Shown: piece after piece, positions 25,602 to 35,036 of the stretch
How the letters are laid out: each line of letters starts with the position of its first letter
Numbering within the stretch: position 1 is the first letter of the stretch
Source: an uncultured Acidimicrobiales bacterium
Lineage (GTDB): Bacteria > Actinomycetota > Acidimicrobiia > Acidimicrobiales > SZUA-35
DNA: 64,000 nt
Direction of reading: 5' to 3'
Assembly (NCBI GenBank): GCA_937922805.1
Contig: CALAJV010000011.1
Location: forward strand, 218,524-282,523
Notes under the pieces: model-generated
Told to the model about the DNA's origin: nothing
Database searches by the model: none
The model's input: the letters and a program-made list of their open reading frames with translations, nothing else
Program-made: the position numbers and the translations under genes

Positions 25602-26678
25602 ATGTCTCCACAACTTTTCATTAAACGATCTCGCGTGAAGACGTCGATCATTTTCGCCGGTTCACTACTGGTAGCCGCCAGTTGTGGTGGCGCCGATTCC
25701 ATCGGGTCGAACTCAGCCGATGGCGGAGTGGCGGTTGACAGCGCGACTGAAACGACGCTAGCCGAAGACTCCCAAGTAGCAGACGACGTCGTTGTTGACG
25801 ACGCCAGCGACAGTGGAGCGTCTGCTGATGCCGACGATCAATCGGCAGATCAAACGATCGATGAGCAGGCAGAAGACACCGACAAGGCGCAGGACGCTCC
25901 CGGGCCGAATGCGACTTTACTTAGCGAGCCGCAAACCTCAGCCGAGCTGCATGAAGTTCTGAAAGAAATTTCAAGCGGCGGCGAGATTGCCGCTGCCAAC
26001 AAGCTGACGTTCTTTCCCGAGATACCGATTCCAGAAGGTGCCAGCTTCTTCGGCTACGAGACTGATATCAGTCGGGCCCTGTTCGATGGTGCACTGGGCC
26101 AGACCCGATTTGAGTACTTCTTCGAAGAACCAATCGCCGATGTGACTGAGGCATTCGTAGCCGAAATGGAAGGTGCCGGTTGGGAAGTCGACCAAGACGA
26201 ACAATCGGGAACGTCAGTTTTAACTGTCACCGTGCCGAACCAACAGTTTCCGATGAACATGAGCATCTATGGGGCCCAATACCGAGGTGCCACGCTGGCA
26301 ATCTTGACCTTTGGTGTTAACGGAGCGCCATACGATCAGAACGGCTACCTCGAAGTTTGGTCAGGCCTAGCTGATGAGTTCGGAATCTTGATGCCCGAGG
26401 ATTCAACTCCGGCTGGTGGTGGCGCAATTACCTACCGAGAGCCTGTTGGAAGCGAAGAGGCGATTGATCCAGCAGGCGACTACCTGCTGATCACTAACGA
26501 ATTTCCTGAGCCAGCTGGCGCAGTCGAGCACATGGAAGCCTTCGCCACCTACGCCGAAGGCCAAGGCTTTGAAACGGTGCTTAATGGGTCCGAAGTGTCA
26601 CTGGTGAAAGACGGCGAAGCTACCACCTATAAATTCGACCCGCAGCGAGTTACGGTAAAGGTTGAGCTGCCGAGCTAG
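25602..26678 (+). CDS. Secreted lipoprotein, function unknown
   Basis: The product has 358 residues. A basic start and hydrophobic stretch end in a lipobox VAASC (Cys about residue 28), so it should be lipid-anchored outside. An acidic, Asp/Ser-rich disordered region spans about residues 30-105. The folded part has strands containing FFPEIPIPEGASFFGYE and a later EFPEPAGAVEHMEAFATYAEGQGFE, which suggests two related alpha/beta modules. No named family recognised. It is upstream of argS and probably separate from it. Confidence 0.75.
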   Translation: MSPQLFIKRSRVKTSIIFAGSLLVAASCGGADSIGSNSADGGVAVDSATETTLAEDSQVADDVVVDDASDSGASADADDQSADQTIDEQAEDTDKAQDAPGPNATLLSEPQTSAELHEVLKEISSGGEIAAANKLTFFPEIPIPEGASFFGYETDISRALFDGALGQTRFEYFFEEPIADVTEAFVAEMEGAGWEVDQDEQSGTSVLTVTVPNQQFPMNMSIYGAQYRGATLAILTFGVNGAPYDQNGYLEVWSGLADEFGILMPEDSTPAGGGAITYREPVGSEEAIDPAGDYLLITNEFPEPAGAVEHMEAFATYAEGQGFETVLNGSEVSLVKDGEATTYKFDPQRVTVKVELPS

Positions 26679-26805
26679 CGATACGACTCGAATCCGGACC
26701 CGTAGAAGTTGGCCAATCCAACGCTGCCCTATCCAGTCGAGCCCCAGAGAACGTGACAGATCGACAAATCGGTCACGAGCAGCAGGTCGGTGCTAGTACG
26801 ATCGT

Positions 26806-28413
26806 GTGGTGATTCGAGAGCAGTTAGCACAGGCAGTCAGCGAAGCATTAGGGGCTATCGGCGTCGAGCCGGTCCCGACCAACTTTGTCGTTGAGCGGCC
26901 AGCCCGCCGAGAGCATGGCGATTGGTCAACCAACGCTGCTTTGGCGTCGTCCAAAGCAGCGGGTCGGAACCCCCGGGAGCTTGGCCAAGAACTAGCCGAC
27001 TACCTAACTGAGAACCGCCCACCTCATGTGGAGTCGTTAGAAATCGCTGGCCCCGGTTTTGTCAACTTCAGGCTCGCTCCTACATGGCTCTACGACGTAC
27101 TGACCGAAGTAGTCGAACAGGGCGAACAGAACTATGGTTCGCTTCAGATTGGAAAAGGATCATCGGTCAACATCGAATTCGTTTCGGCCAACCCAACTGG
27201 TCCAATCCACGCTGGTGGCGGACGGTGGGGCGTCTATGGCGATTCGCTGGCTCGAATCATGGCTCGTTGTGGTTACCAGCCTCACAAGGAGTACTACGTA
27301 AATGATCGCGGCGTACAAACGAAGCTGTTCGGACAGTCCCTGGTCGCTCGCAAAAACGGAGAGCAGCCACCCGAAGGTGGGTATCAGGGCGAATACATCG
27401 AACAGTGGGCATCGGAGATGCCAGACGATGTCGATCCAGTCAGTTGGGGAATCGAACGCTCTCTGACCGATGCTAAGAACGTGCTGGCCGAAATGAACGT
27501 AGAGTTCGACACGTGGTCTAGCGAACAAGCGCTGGTTGACAGTGGGGCAATGGATGCCGCTCTTGAGCAGTTGCGATCGACCGGAAACGTGTTTGAATCC
27601 GATGGGGCAACGTGGCTTCGAACGTCGGAGTTCGGAGATTCAGAAGATCGGGTGTTGGTTAAAAGCGACGGGGAGTTGACGTACTTCACCCCCGATATTG
27701 CCTATCACATCGACAAGTTCAATCGAGGCGATCACATTATCGACGTGTTAGGAGCCGACCATCACGGTTACATCCTCCGGATGCGGGCCGCCCTCCTAGC
27801 GCTTGGAAAAGACGGCGACAGGTACGAAACGCTTATTGGTCAAAAGGTCAAACTCACCAGCGACGGCGAAGAAGTGAAAATGTCGAAACGGGCCGGGAAC
27901 ATCGTGGAGATCCGTGACTTGGTCGACGAAGTTGGGCCCGATGTGGCTCGTTTCGCCTACTTGCTCCAATCGATCGATTCGCCTCAAACCATCGATCTTG
28001 ATCTTCTCAAAACTGAGGCGTCAGAAAATCCGGTTTTCTATGTGCAGTACGCCAACGCCAGAATCCACTCGATTGGCGCCCAGGCCAAAGAACGGGGCGT
28101 CGTGCGACTTCCTCTGGCCGAAGTCGATTTAACCTCGCTGACTCACGAACGAGAGCTAGAAGTGCTTCGGCAGCTTTCAGCCTTCCCCGAGATTCTCGAG
28201 GTTGCTCTGGCTGAACGAGCACCGCACAAGATCACGAACTGGGTTCGCGAGCTCGCCGCTGCGTTCCACGGATTTTATCGAGACTGTCCAATCCTTCGGA
28301 CCGACACCGACCCCGATCTACAACAAGCGAGGCTTTGGCTAGCCGAAGCCAGTCGGGTCGGATTAGCAATCGGGCTCGATCTGCTTGGTGTAAGCGCACC
28401 GGAGCAGATGTGA
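26806..28413 (+). CDS. argS: Arginyl-tRNA synthetase
   Basis: The product has 535 residues with a GTG start. Class I signatures are HAGGGR (135-140, the HIGH equivalent after SANPTGP) and VKMSKRAGN, the KMSKS-like loop. The N-terminal domain for tRNA recognition and a C-terminal DALR-type anticodon-binding domain ending the protein are present. It charges tRNA-Arg, one of which is encoded at 19332. Its stop overlaps the lysA start, so the two genes are translationally coupled, as in mycobacteria. Confidence 0.97.
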   Translation: MVIREQLAQAVSEALGAIGVEPVPTNFVVERPARREHGDWSTNAALASSKAAGRNPRELGQELADYLTENRPPHVESLEIAGPGFVNFRLAPTWLYDVLTEVVEQGEQNYGSLQIGKGSSVNIEFVSANPTGPIHAGGGRWGVYGDSLARIMARCGYQPHKEYYVNDRGVQTKLFGQSLVARKNGEQPPEGGYQGEYIEQWASEMPDDVDPVSWGIERSLTDAKNVLAEMNVEFDTWSSEQALVDSGAMDAALEQLRSTGNVFESDGATWLRTSEFGDSEDRVLVKSDGELTYFTPDIAYHIDKFNRGDHIIDVLGADHHGYILRMRAALLALGKDGDRYETLIGQKVKLTSDGEEVKMSKRAGNIVEIRDLVDEVGPDVARFAYLLQSIDSPQTIDLDLLKTEASENPVFYVQYANARIHSIGAQAKERGVVRLPLAEVDLTSLTHERELEVLRQLSAFPEILEVALAERAPHKITNWVRELAAAFHGFYRDCPILRTDTDPDLQQARLWLAEASRVGLAIGLDLLGVSAPEQM

Positions 28414-29729
28414 GTCCTTCGCCCAGCAACGAAGCATCAGAGAACGTCGCCAGCGGCCCCAGCCCGCTTCCATGGCACCTTTTGCCCGACAACGCCTCGG
28501 TTGGCCCTAACGGCAGGCTGTCGATTGGCGGTTGCGACGTATTAGATCTCGCGGCTGAATTCGGTACCCCCTTGTTTGTGTACGACGAAGACCACCTTCG
28601 ATCCCGTTGCCGGGACGCGGTCGAGGCCTTTGGGGCCCACGCAACTTACGCGACCAAAGCATTTCTTTGTCAGGCTATGGCGAAGTTGGCGGCCGAAGAG
28701 GGGATGGGCCTTGACGTAGCGAGTGGGGGAGAACTCCACGTTTGTCTTGCCGCCGGAGTGAGCCCGGATCGCCTTGTGTTTCACGGGAATAACAAGTCAC
28801 TGACCGAGTTGCGAATGGCTCGCGACGCGAAGGTCGGTCGAATCGTAGTCGACAGTTTCGACGAGCTTGACCGACTCGAAGCGCTTCACCTTGAAGATGG
28901 GCTAGTGCCGTCGATATTGCTCCGCATTACTCCAGGGGTTAAAGCGGAAACCCACGAATACATCGCTACCGGACAAGACGACTCAAAATTTGGTTTCACC
29001 GTTTCGACTGGCGTCGCCAAACAAGCGGTTGACCGGGCAGTCGAGATGCCAGGAGTCGAACTTAAAGGATTGCACGCTCACATCGGTTCTCAGGTTTTTC
29101 GGATCGATTCGTTCGCGGCCGCGGTGAAGGTGTTGGGTCAGTTCGCCAACCCCCTCGGCCTACCTGAATTAGTGGTTGGCGGCGGCCTTGGTGTGGCCTA
29201 CGTGGAAGGTGAAGAGTCGGCCTCTATCGCCCAGTGGGCTCGAGCCATTCGTCAATCAGTAGCCGAGGCCAACATCGAGGCTGCCATTGGAATAGAACCG
29301 GGTCGGGCAATCGCGGCCGGAGCAGCGGTCACGCTATACACGGTAGGAACGATTAAGCAGTTACCGGGCATCCGAACCTACGTGTCGGTCGATGGCGGGA
29401 TGAGCGACAATCCGAGGCCGGTGCTATATGGGTCTGGGTATGAAGCGTTCTTGCCTCGGGCAGTGACTGCCAACCGAACATTCGAAGCCAGGATTGTAGG
29501 CAAACACTGCGAATCGGGAGACCTGTTGGTCCGCCAAGCGAAGCTGCCGCAAGATGTTGCCGTCGGCGACATCTTGGCCACTCCAGTTACCGGTGCCTAC
29601 GGTCACTCCATGGGTTCGAATTACAACAAGATTCTTCGCCCGCCCGTGGTCTTTTGCCGAGACGGAAACGCCCGAGTTGTTGTCCGGCGAGAAACCTTGG
29701 ACGACCTTCTGACCACAGATCTGGGTTAG
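28410..29729 (+). CDS. lysA: Diaminopimelate decarboxylase
   Basis: The product has 439 residues. The GTG at 28410 overlaps the argS TGA (ATGTGA) and is preferred over the longer frame to 28335. Fold type III PLP enzyme: PLP lysine K83 in YATKAF, HIGSQ motif, GGGLGVAY, EPGRAIAAGA for PLP phosphate, and the CESGD motif, whose Cys and Asp come from the partner subunit. It makes L-lysine from meso-diaminopimelate, the last step of the pathway. Confidence 0.97.
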   Translation: MSPSPSNEASENVASGPSPLPWHLLPDNASVGPNGRLSIGGCDVLDLAAEFGTPLFVYDEDHLRSRCRDAVEAFGAHATYATKAFLCQAMAKLAAEEGMGLDVASGGELHVCLAAGVSPDRLVFHGNNKSLTELRMARDAKVGRIVVDSFDELDRLEALHLEDGLVPSILLRITPGVKAETHEYIATGQDDSKFGFTVSTGVAKQAVDRAVEMPGVELKGLHAHIGSQVFRIDSFAAAVKVLGQFANPLGLPELVVGGGLGVAYVEGEESASIAQWARAIRQSVAEANIEAAIGIEPGRAIAAGAAVTLYTVGTIKQLPGIRTYVSVDGGMSDNPRPVLYGSGYEAFLPRAVTANRTFEARIVGKHCESGDLLVRQAKLPQDVAVGDILATPVTGAYGHSMGSNYNKILRPPVVFCRDGNARVVVRRETLDDLLTTDLG

Positions 29730-29829
29730 CCGCTGCCGGCAGACACCGGCTAGCAGCTGTTGTTGGTTGCCGTCAGTTGAGGTTGATAATAGAGAGCGCA
29801 ATAGCTCCGGTACCGATTACGCTTGCACC

Positions 29830-31158
29830 ATGGCTAGTAATTCCAGTTCCTCGTCCGATGACAACGCCCCGGTCCGGGTTGGAATATTAGGCTGCGGTCA
29901 TGTCGGCAGCGCTTTGATCGAGCTGCTAGGTGAGCGAGCTCGAGCTATCGAGACAGCGTCTGGAGTAAGGCTCGAAGCGGGGGCAGTCGCCGTTCGCAGC
30001 ATTAGTAAAGACCGCGGAATCGAGCTAGACGAGTCTCTACTAACAACCGACGCTGAGGCGGTCGTTGCCGACCCGTCGATCGATGTCGTCGTCGAAGTAA
30101 TTGGCGGAATCGAACCAGCAAGAAGCTTGGTTCTAGCCGCACTGAAATCGGGCAAGCCGGTCGTAACCGCGAACAAGGAGCTGTTGGCATCGGTCGGATC
30201 GGAGCTCTATGCCGCCGCTGAAGCCAACGGCGTTGACTTACTCTTCGAGGCCGCGGCCGCTGGCGCAATCCCAATCATTCGACCACTCCGCGAGTCGCTG
30301 TTGGCTGAGGATGTTCGAAGCATCATCGGAATCGTCAACGGCACGACCAACTACATCTTGACTCGGATGGCGGAAGACGGTGCCACCTATGCCGATGCGC
30401 TAGGTGAAGCTCAGCGTCTTGGCTACGCCGAGCGGGATCCGACAGCCGACGTTGAGGGCTTCGACGCCGGAGCCAAAACGGCGATCATGGCTTCCATTGC
30501 CTTTGGAGCAAACGTGGTCGCTGGTGACGTGTACCGCGAGGGAATTTCGACGATCACGTCAAAAGATATTGAGTCTGCTGAACGATTTGGCTATGTGATC
30601 AAGCTGCTGGCAATTGCCAGCGTGTTCGATGCCGGAACCGATGAGGAAGAGATCGGCGTTCGGGTTTACCCAGCGATGGTGCCAGTCAGCCACCCGTTGG
30701 CTTCGGTTCGAGATAGCTTCAACGCAGTTTTTGTTGAAGGAGCAGCTTCTGGCGAGCTGATGTTCTACGGACGCGGTGCCGGTGGGCAACCGACCGCTAG
30801 TGCCGTGCTTGGTGATTTGGTTGATGCGGCATCGAACCTGCAGCGGGGAGCCTTTAGGCCGGTTCCGTCTGGCCCACGCCCGTCGATTCGAGCTATCGAT
30901 GATCTTGAGAGTGCCTACTTCCTCAATATCACGGTTGGTGATTCGCCTGGAGTTCTCTCCGAGGTCGCTGGCGTGTTTGCGGAGAACGGCATCTCTATTC
31001 GAGCGATGCAACAAGACGACACCCCAGAGAGTGAAGCAAGCGTTGCCTTCATCACCCACCAGGGTCGGGAGAGCGATATTCAAGCAACGTTGTCTCGGCT
31101 AAAAGAACACGACGCAGTGAAGTCCATCAATAGCGTCATTCGAGTTATCGAGTCCTGA
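29830..31158 (+). CDS. hom: Homoserine dehydrogenase with C-terminal ACT domain
   Basis: The product has 442 residues from ATG 29830; the frame is open to 29767. NAD(P) loop GILGCGHVG (18-26), VVTANKELLA, EAAAAGAIPIIRPLRESL and IVNGTTNYIL are diagnostic of the catalytic domain. The last 90 residues form an ACT domain (NITVGDSPGVLSEVAGVFAENGISI), the usual site for threonine feedback. No Shine-Dalgarno is obvious. It makes homoserine from aspartate semialdehyde. Confidence 0.96.
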   Translation: MASNSSSSSDDNAPVRVGILGCGHVGSALIELLGERARAIETASGVRLEAGAVAVRSISKDRGIELDESLLTTDAEAVVADPSIDVVVEVIGGIEPARSLVLAALKSGKPVVTANKELLASVGSELYAAAEANGVDLLFEAAAAGAIPIIRPLRESLLAEDVRSIIGIVNGTTNYILTRMAEDGATYADALGEAQRLGYAERDPTADVEGFDAGAKTAIMASIAFGANVVAGDVYREGISTITSKDIESAERFGYVIKLLAIASVFDAGTDEEEIGVRVYPAMVPVSHPLASVRDSFNAVFVEGAASGELMFYGRGAGGQPTASAVLGDLVDAASNLQRGAFRPVPSGPRPSIRAIDDLESAYFLNITVGDSPGVLSEVAGVFAENGISIRAMQQDDTPESEASVAFITHQGRESDIQATLSRLKEHDAVKSINSVIRVIES

Positions 31159-31193
31159 TCAAAGAACGAGTCGTTAGATAGGGTTGCTGATTA

Positions 31194-32594
31194 ATGGTCA
31201 TTCACTATTGTTCGACGCGAGGAAAGGCGCCTGAGCTAACGTTCGGCGACGCTTTGCTAACTGGCCTGGCTTCAGACGGTGGCCTCTACTGCCCAGTTGA
31301 ACTCCCGTCCGATCCAACTGTTGCGTCGGAGCAAAGTTATGCCGACGCCGCATTGGCGGTGATAGCTCCGTTCGTCGAAGGCACGTTTAGTTCCGAAGAG
31401 CTCGCTCCGATGATCGAAGCGTCATACGCAAGCTTTCGGCATCCAAGCGTTTGCCCGGTGATCAATCTTCAACCCGGGCACTATCTGGTTGATTTGGCCC
31501 AGGGGCCCACGCTGGCCTTTAAAGATGTGGCCCTGCAGCTTGTGGGTCGAATGTTGGAAGCTGAACTAGCCAAACGCGGCGACCGATTGACAATTCTCGC
31601 CGCAACTTCGGGTGATACTGGCTCAGCCGCGATCGAGGCAGTTGCCAACAAAGCCAACATTGAGATTGTGGTTCTGCACCCCCTTGACCGGGTGTCCGAT
31701 GTTCAGCGACGCCAGATGACAACAGTCGCGGCGAGCAACGTGCATAACATCGCTATTCGAGGCTCCTTCGACGACTGTCAAGATCTAGTCAAGGCGGCCT
31801 TTGCTGATGAGTCACTCCGGAACGAAGTTCGTTTAGGCGCCGTCAACTCGATCAACTGGGCTCGGGTTATGGCCCAGGTCGTTTACTACTTCACATCGGC
31901 TCGAGCTGTGAACCCTGGTGGCGAGCCAGTCTCGTTCGTGGTGCCAACGGGCAACTTCGGCAACGTTTTGGCCGGTTGGTACGCCAAAAAAATGGGCCTG
32001 GCGGTTGACCGTCTGATCGTGGCCAGCAATCGAAACGACGTGCTAACTCGTTTCTTTGAAACCGGACTTCTGAAAACAGCTCGGGTTGAACCCTCGCTAA
32101 GTCCCAGTATGGATATTCAGATTTCGTCCAACTTCGAGCGATTGCTCTGGGAAGCGAGCGGGCGACAAGGCGATCAGGTTGCCCAACTCCTCTCCGCGCT
32201 TCGGTCCGATGGTGAAGTTGAAGTGCCGCAGGCATGGCAAGAGGCGATACGAGCTGAATTTGACTTCTACCGGTTCGACGACGGTTCAACGTCGAACCAA
32301 ATCGCTCAAACGTTGTCAGCTAGCGATCAATTGGTCGATCCTCACACTGCTGTCGGAATCGGCGCTGCCCATCAGGCCGCAACCGCGTTCCCCGGTCGGA
32401 CCGCTCCGCTGATAACGCTAGCCACGGCTGATCCAGCCAAGTTCCCCGATGCTGTTGAAGCGGCGTGCCAGATCCGACCGGAACTGCCGCCCCACCTGTC
32501 CGAACTGTTTGATCGGCACGAACACTTCGATGTCATGGATGGTGACCTGTCGGCTATAGCGACCAAATTGCGTTCCGTTGGGCAGGGTGGCTGA
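31194..32594 (+). CDS. thrC: Threonine synthase
   Basis: The product has 466 residues. The N-terminus (YCSTRGKAPELTFGDALLTGLASDGGLY) identifies the longer E. coli/yeast-type enzyme. PLP lysine K110 lies in GPTLAFKDVALQL; LAATSGDTGSAA and the VPTGNFGNVLAGW phosphate loop are present. It converts O-phosphohomoserine to threonine. In mycobacteria thrB (homoserine kinase) lies between thrC and rho; here no thrB is present in the 191-base gap, so it must be elsewhere or replaced. Confidence 0.96.
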   Translation: MVIHYCSTRGKAPELTFGDALLTGLASDGGLYCPVELPSDPTVASEQSYADAALAVIAPFVEGTFSSEELAPMIEASYASFRHPSVCPVINLQPGHYLVDLAQGPTLAFKDVALQLVGRMLEAELAKRGDRLTILAATSGDTGSAAIEAVANKANIEIVVLHPLDRVSDVQRRQMTTVAASNVHNIAIRGSFDDCQDLVKAAFADESLRNEVRLGAVNSINWARVMAQVVYYFTSARAVNPGGEPVSFVVPTGNFGNVLAGWYAKKMGLAVDRLIVASNRNDVLTRFFETGLLKTARVEPSLSPSMDIQISSNFERLLWEASGRQGDQVAQLLSALRSDGEVEVPQAWQEAIRAEFDFYRFDDGSTSNQIAQTLSASDQLVDPHTAVGIGAAHQAATAFPGRTAPLITLATADPAKFPDAVEAACQIRPELPPHLSELFDRHEHFDVMDGDLSAIATKLRSVGQGG

Positions 32595-32649
32595 ATTCAG
32601 CCAGGACTTTGGTAGTGTGTGAACACGGGTATCGGGTAGTCGATAGTTC

Positions 32650-32711
32650 GGAAGGCGATTCTCGCCCTCCGCCAGCGGGACTACCAACGTAATCGTGTCT
32701 GCCCGCCTTCC
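32650..32711 (+). promoter_or_regulatory. Structured rho leader with two mutually exclusive stems
   Basis: In the 191 bases between thrC and rho, GGAAGGCG (32650-32657) can pair with CGCCTTCC (32704-32711), a perfect 8-bp stem. The same GGCGA (32654-32658) can instead pair with TCGCC (32662-32666) in a tight hairpin. This overlap is what an attenuator or regulated leader needs, and rho genes are often autoregulated in their leader. No riboswitch class is recognised. Confidence 0.3.
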
Positions 32712-32785
32712 TCGGAAGCCCTCTAAGGAAGCATTCTTACAAGCGTGTTTGACAGGACACACCAGTTATTGAGGAGCCAACTTCT

Positions 32786-34510
32786 GTGAGTGATCAACTC
32801 ATCGTTGAGCGTGAAGGTCTTTCAAATAAGGACAAAGGCGAGCTTCAAGCCATCGTCTCGGCCTTAGGTGGTACATCGAATGCCCGGATGCGAAAGGCCG
32901 ATCTGATTGATCAGATTATGGAACTTTCCGGAGCATCAGGGGATAGCGACGAAGGCTCCGACAGCTTCCAATCGGCAGAGGGCGAGGAAGACGAGGCCCA
33001 GGAGCCGGAAGCGGCTGATCCCGGCTCTTCCCGTGATTCGAGCGCTCGCGATCGTGATTCTGATGATCGTCACCCGGTTGGCCCAGACGGGGAACCTCTG
33101 GCCGACTGGGAAATAAAGGTGCTGGCCGAAGGGGGCAAGCTGGAAGGCGGTAGAGGTCAACGCCGCGGTAAGCAAAACCAGGGCAAGGGCAACAGTAACG
33201 ACCAGCAGAAACAAAAGAACAACAGCCGAAACAACAACAATCAGAACAATAATCAAAACAATAATCAGAGCAACAATTCTGATGATGACGACCCAAACAA
33301 CCGTCGATCGCGACGTCGAGGGCGGGGTCGAGGTCGAGACAGGGACGACGCTGGGAACGATCCAGTTAGCGTTGAACCTATTGAAGTAGAGGGCTACCTC
33401 GATCTCCGAGATGAGGGTTACGCATTCCTTCGAGTAAATGGTTGCTTGCCTAGCCGCTATGACGCCTACGTTTCGGTCAAACAAGTTCGACAATTTGGTC
33501 TCCGAAAAGGCGATCACCTGACTGGCCTTTCCCGGCCAGCGAACCGAAACGAAAAGAATCCGGCCCTTCAGCAACTGACCACGATCAACGGCAAGTCACC
33601 TGAAGAAGCTAAAGATCGACCACGATTCGACAAACTCACACCGATCTTCCCTGAGGAGCGGTTGAATCTTGATCACAGCGATGATTCTGGCAATATGACA
33701 AGCCGGATCATTGATGTTGTGGCACCCTTGGGCAAGGGGCAACGAGGTTTGATCATGTCGCCACCAGGCGGTGGCCAGACTTCAGTATTCAAATCAGTAG
33801 CTACTGCGATTGAAGCGAACAACCCTGAGGTCACCCTTCTGGTCATGTTGATTGACGCGCGACCTGAAGAAGTCACCGACATGACTCGGCATCTTGCCGC
33901 TGGCGAAGTTGTATCGTCGACGTTCGATCGACCGCCAGAAGAACACACAGCGGTTGCCGAACTAACTCTGGAGCGAGCGAAACGACTGGCTGAAGACGGC
34001 CACGATGTCGTGTTGTTGGTGGATGGCATTACTCGTTTGGCCCGGGCCTACAACATGTCGTCACAGCAGAGCGGGCGAGTGCTGTCTGGCGGAGTCGACG
34101 CCAGCGCCCTGTATCCACCAAAACGTTTCTTAGGTGCAGCCCGCAATCTCGAAGAGGGCGGCTCGCTGACGATTCTGGCTTCGGCCCTGGTAGACAGCGG
34201 CTCGACCATGAACGAAGTTATTCTCGAAGAGTTCCAAGGCACAGCGAACATGGAGTTGTGGCTTGATCAAGGTCTGGCTGAGGAGCGAATTTTCCCTGCG
34301 ATAGATCTTGTCAGCTCGTCGACCAGAAACGAAGAACTGTTGCGAGACAACACAGAAGTCGAAGCTTGTGAGAAGCTTCGCGGTGTCGTGGCTGATTTGA
34401 ATTCTGAGACCGAGAACGACGCTGCTGGTCTCGAAATGGTGGTCGAGCGGCTATCGGGCAACAAAACGAACGCCGATTTCCTCCGTGAAATCGCCAAGAT
34501 GAAGGCGTGA
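32786..34510 (+). CDS. rho: Transcription termination factor Rho, divergent ATPase site
   Basis: The product has 574 residues with a GTG start. A Rho-N SAP-like domain covers about 1-50. Residues about 60-200 are an insertion: acidic first, then basic and extremely Asn/Gln-rich, then Arg-Gly. The cold-shock RNA-binding domain (YLDLRDEGYAFLRVNG) and RecA-type motor follow. The family P-loop PPKAGKT reads PPGGGQT, with Gln331 replacing the Walker A lysine. The catalytic glutamate of LIDERPEE is Ala358 (LIDARPEE). The Walker B Asp (LLVDGITR), the SGRVLSGGVDASALYPPKR Q-loop region and the arginine finger segment (STRNEELL) remain. The frame is intact and otherwise well conserved, so this is a gene, not a pseudogene. 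Whether it hydrolyses ATP is doubtful. Confidence 0.95.
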   Translation: MSDQLIVEREGLSNKDKGELQAIVSALGGTSNARMRKADLIDQIMELSGASGDSDEGSDSFQSAEGEEDEAQEPEAADPGSSRDSSARDRDSDDRHPVGPDGEPLADWEIKVLAEGGKLEGGRGQRRGKQNQGKGNSNDQQKQKNNSRNNNNQNNNQNNNQSNNSDDDDPNNRRSRRRGRGRGRDRDDAGNDPVSVEPIEVEGYLDLRDEGYAFLRVNGCLPSRYDAYVSVKQVRQFGLRKGDHLTGLSRPANRNEKNPALQQLTTINGKSPEEAKDRPRFDKLTPIFPEERLNLDHSDDSGNMTSRIIDVVAPLGKGQRGLIMSPPGGGQTSVFKSVATAIEANNPEVTLLVMLIDARPEEVTDMTRHLAAGEVVSSTFDRPPEEHTAVAELTLERAKRLAEDGHDVVLLVDGITRLARAYNMSSQQSGRVLSGGVDASALYPPKRFLGAARNLEEGGSLTILASALVDSGSTMNEVILEEFQGTANMELWLDQGLAEERIFPAIDLVSSSTRNEELLRDNTEVEACEKLRGVVADLNSETENDAAGLEMVVERLSGNKTNADFLREIAKMKA

Positions 34511-34625
34511 TACGCCCCGACCCGCGGCACACTATATAGCTGGCAATAGCGCCAGAGCCTGATCCGAATGAACGTGGGTGTCAAAAAGCACGCACGATTC
34601 TGATTGAACGAGAAGTGAGCACATT

Positions 34626-34964
34626 ATGAAGTCTGATATCCATCCCAATTACCGGCCAGTGGTTTTTCTTGACCAGTCGGCTGATTTCTCGTTCATCACT
34701 CGATCAACGATCGAGACGTCGGAAACCATCGAATGGGAAGATGGCAACACCTACCCGTTGGCCAAGGTTGAGATCAGTTCAGCTAGCCACCCGTTCTTCA
34801 CCGGCACAATGAAGATTGTCGATACCGCCGGTCGAGTTGAGCGGTTCGAGCGTCGATATGGTCGCAAGCGTAAAGCTGACGGCCCGGCTCCAGCCGAAAC
34901 CCCAGCGGCGACAGAACCAGCAGCGGCAACCGAAGAACCTGCCGCTGACGAAGCGACCGAGTAG
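34626..34964 (+). CDS. rpmE: 50S ribosomal protein L31, type B-like, with Ala/Glu-rich tail
   Basis: The product has 112 residues. The core ([21 protein letters not shown], then [27 protein letters not shown] and [14 protein letters not shown]) matches L31 without the zinc-binding cysteines, the type B form often linked to low zinc. About 30 extra residues rich in Ala, Glu and Pro follow. It keeps the position held by rpmE between rho and prfA in relatives. No zinc-type paralogue is in the window. Confidence 0.95.
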   Translation: MKSDIHPNYRPVVFLDQSADFSFITRSTIETSETIEWEDGNTYPLAKVEISSASHPFFTGTMKIVDTAGRVERFERRYGRKRKADGPAPAETPAATEPAAATEEPAADEATE

Positions 34965-35036
34965 TTCGCCTAGCGTTCAAGCTGTGTCAATCGCTAGAGC
35001 GCTAGTCAGCCGAACCTTAATCGGTAGCAAGTCGAT

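Noticed and set aside
32786..34510. Rho as a pseudogene
   Set aside because: The frame is full length, all other motor motifs are conserved and the leader and operon position are normal; substitutions are confined to the ATPase site and nearby positions.
34970..34997. Terminator after rpmE
   Set aside because: The 6-bp stem has a 16-base loop and no T tract; too weak to call.
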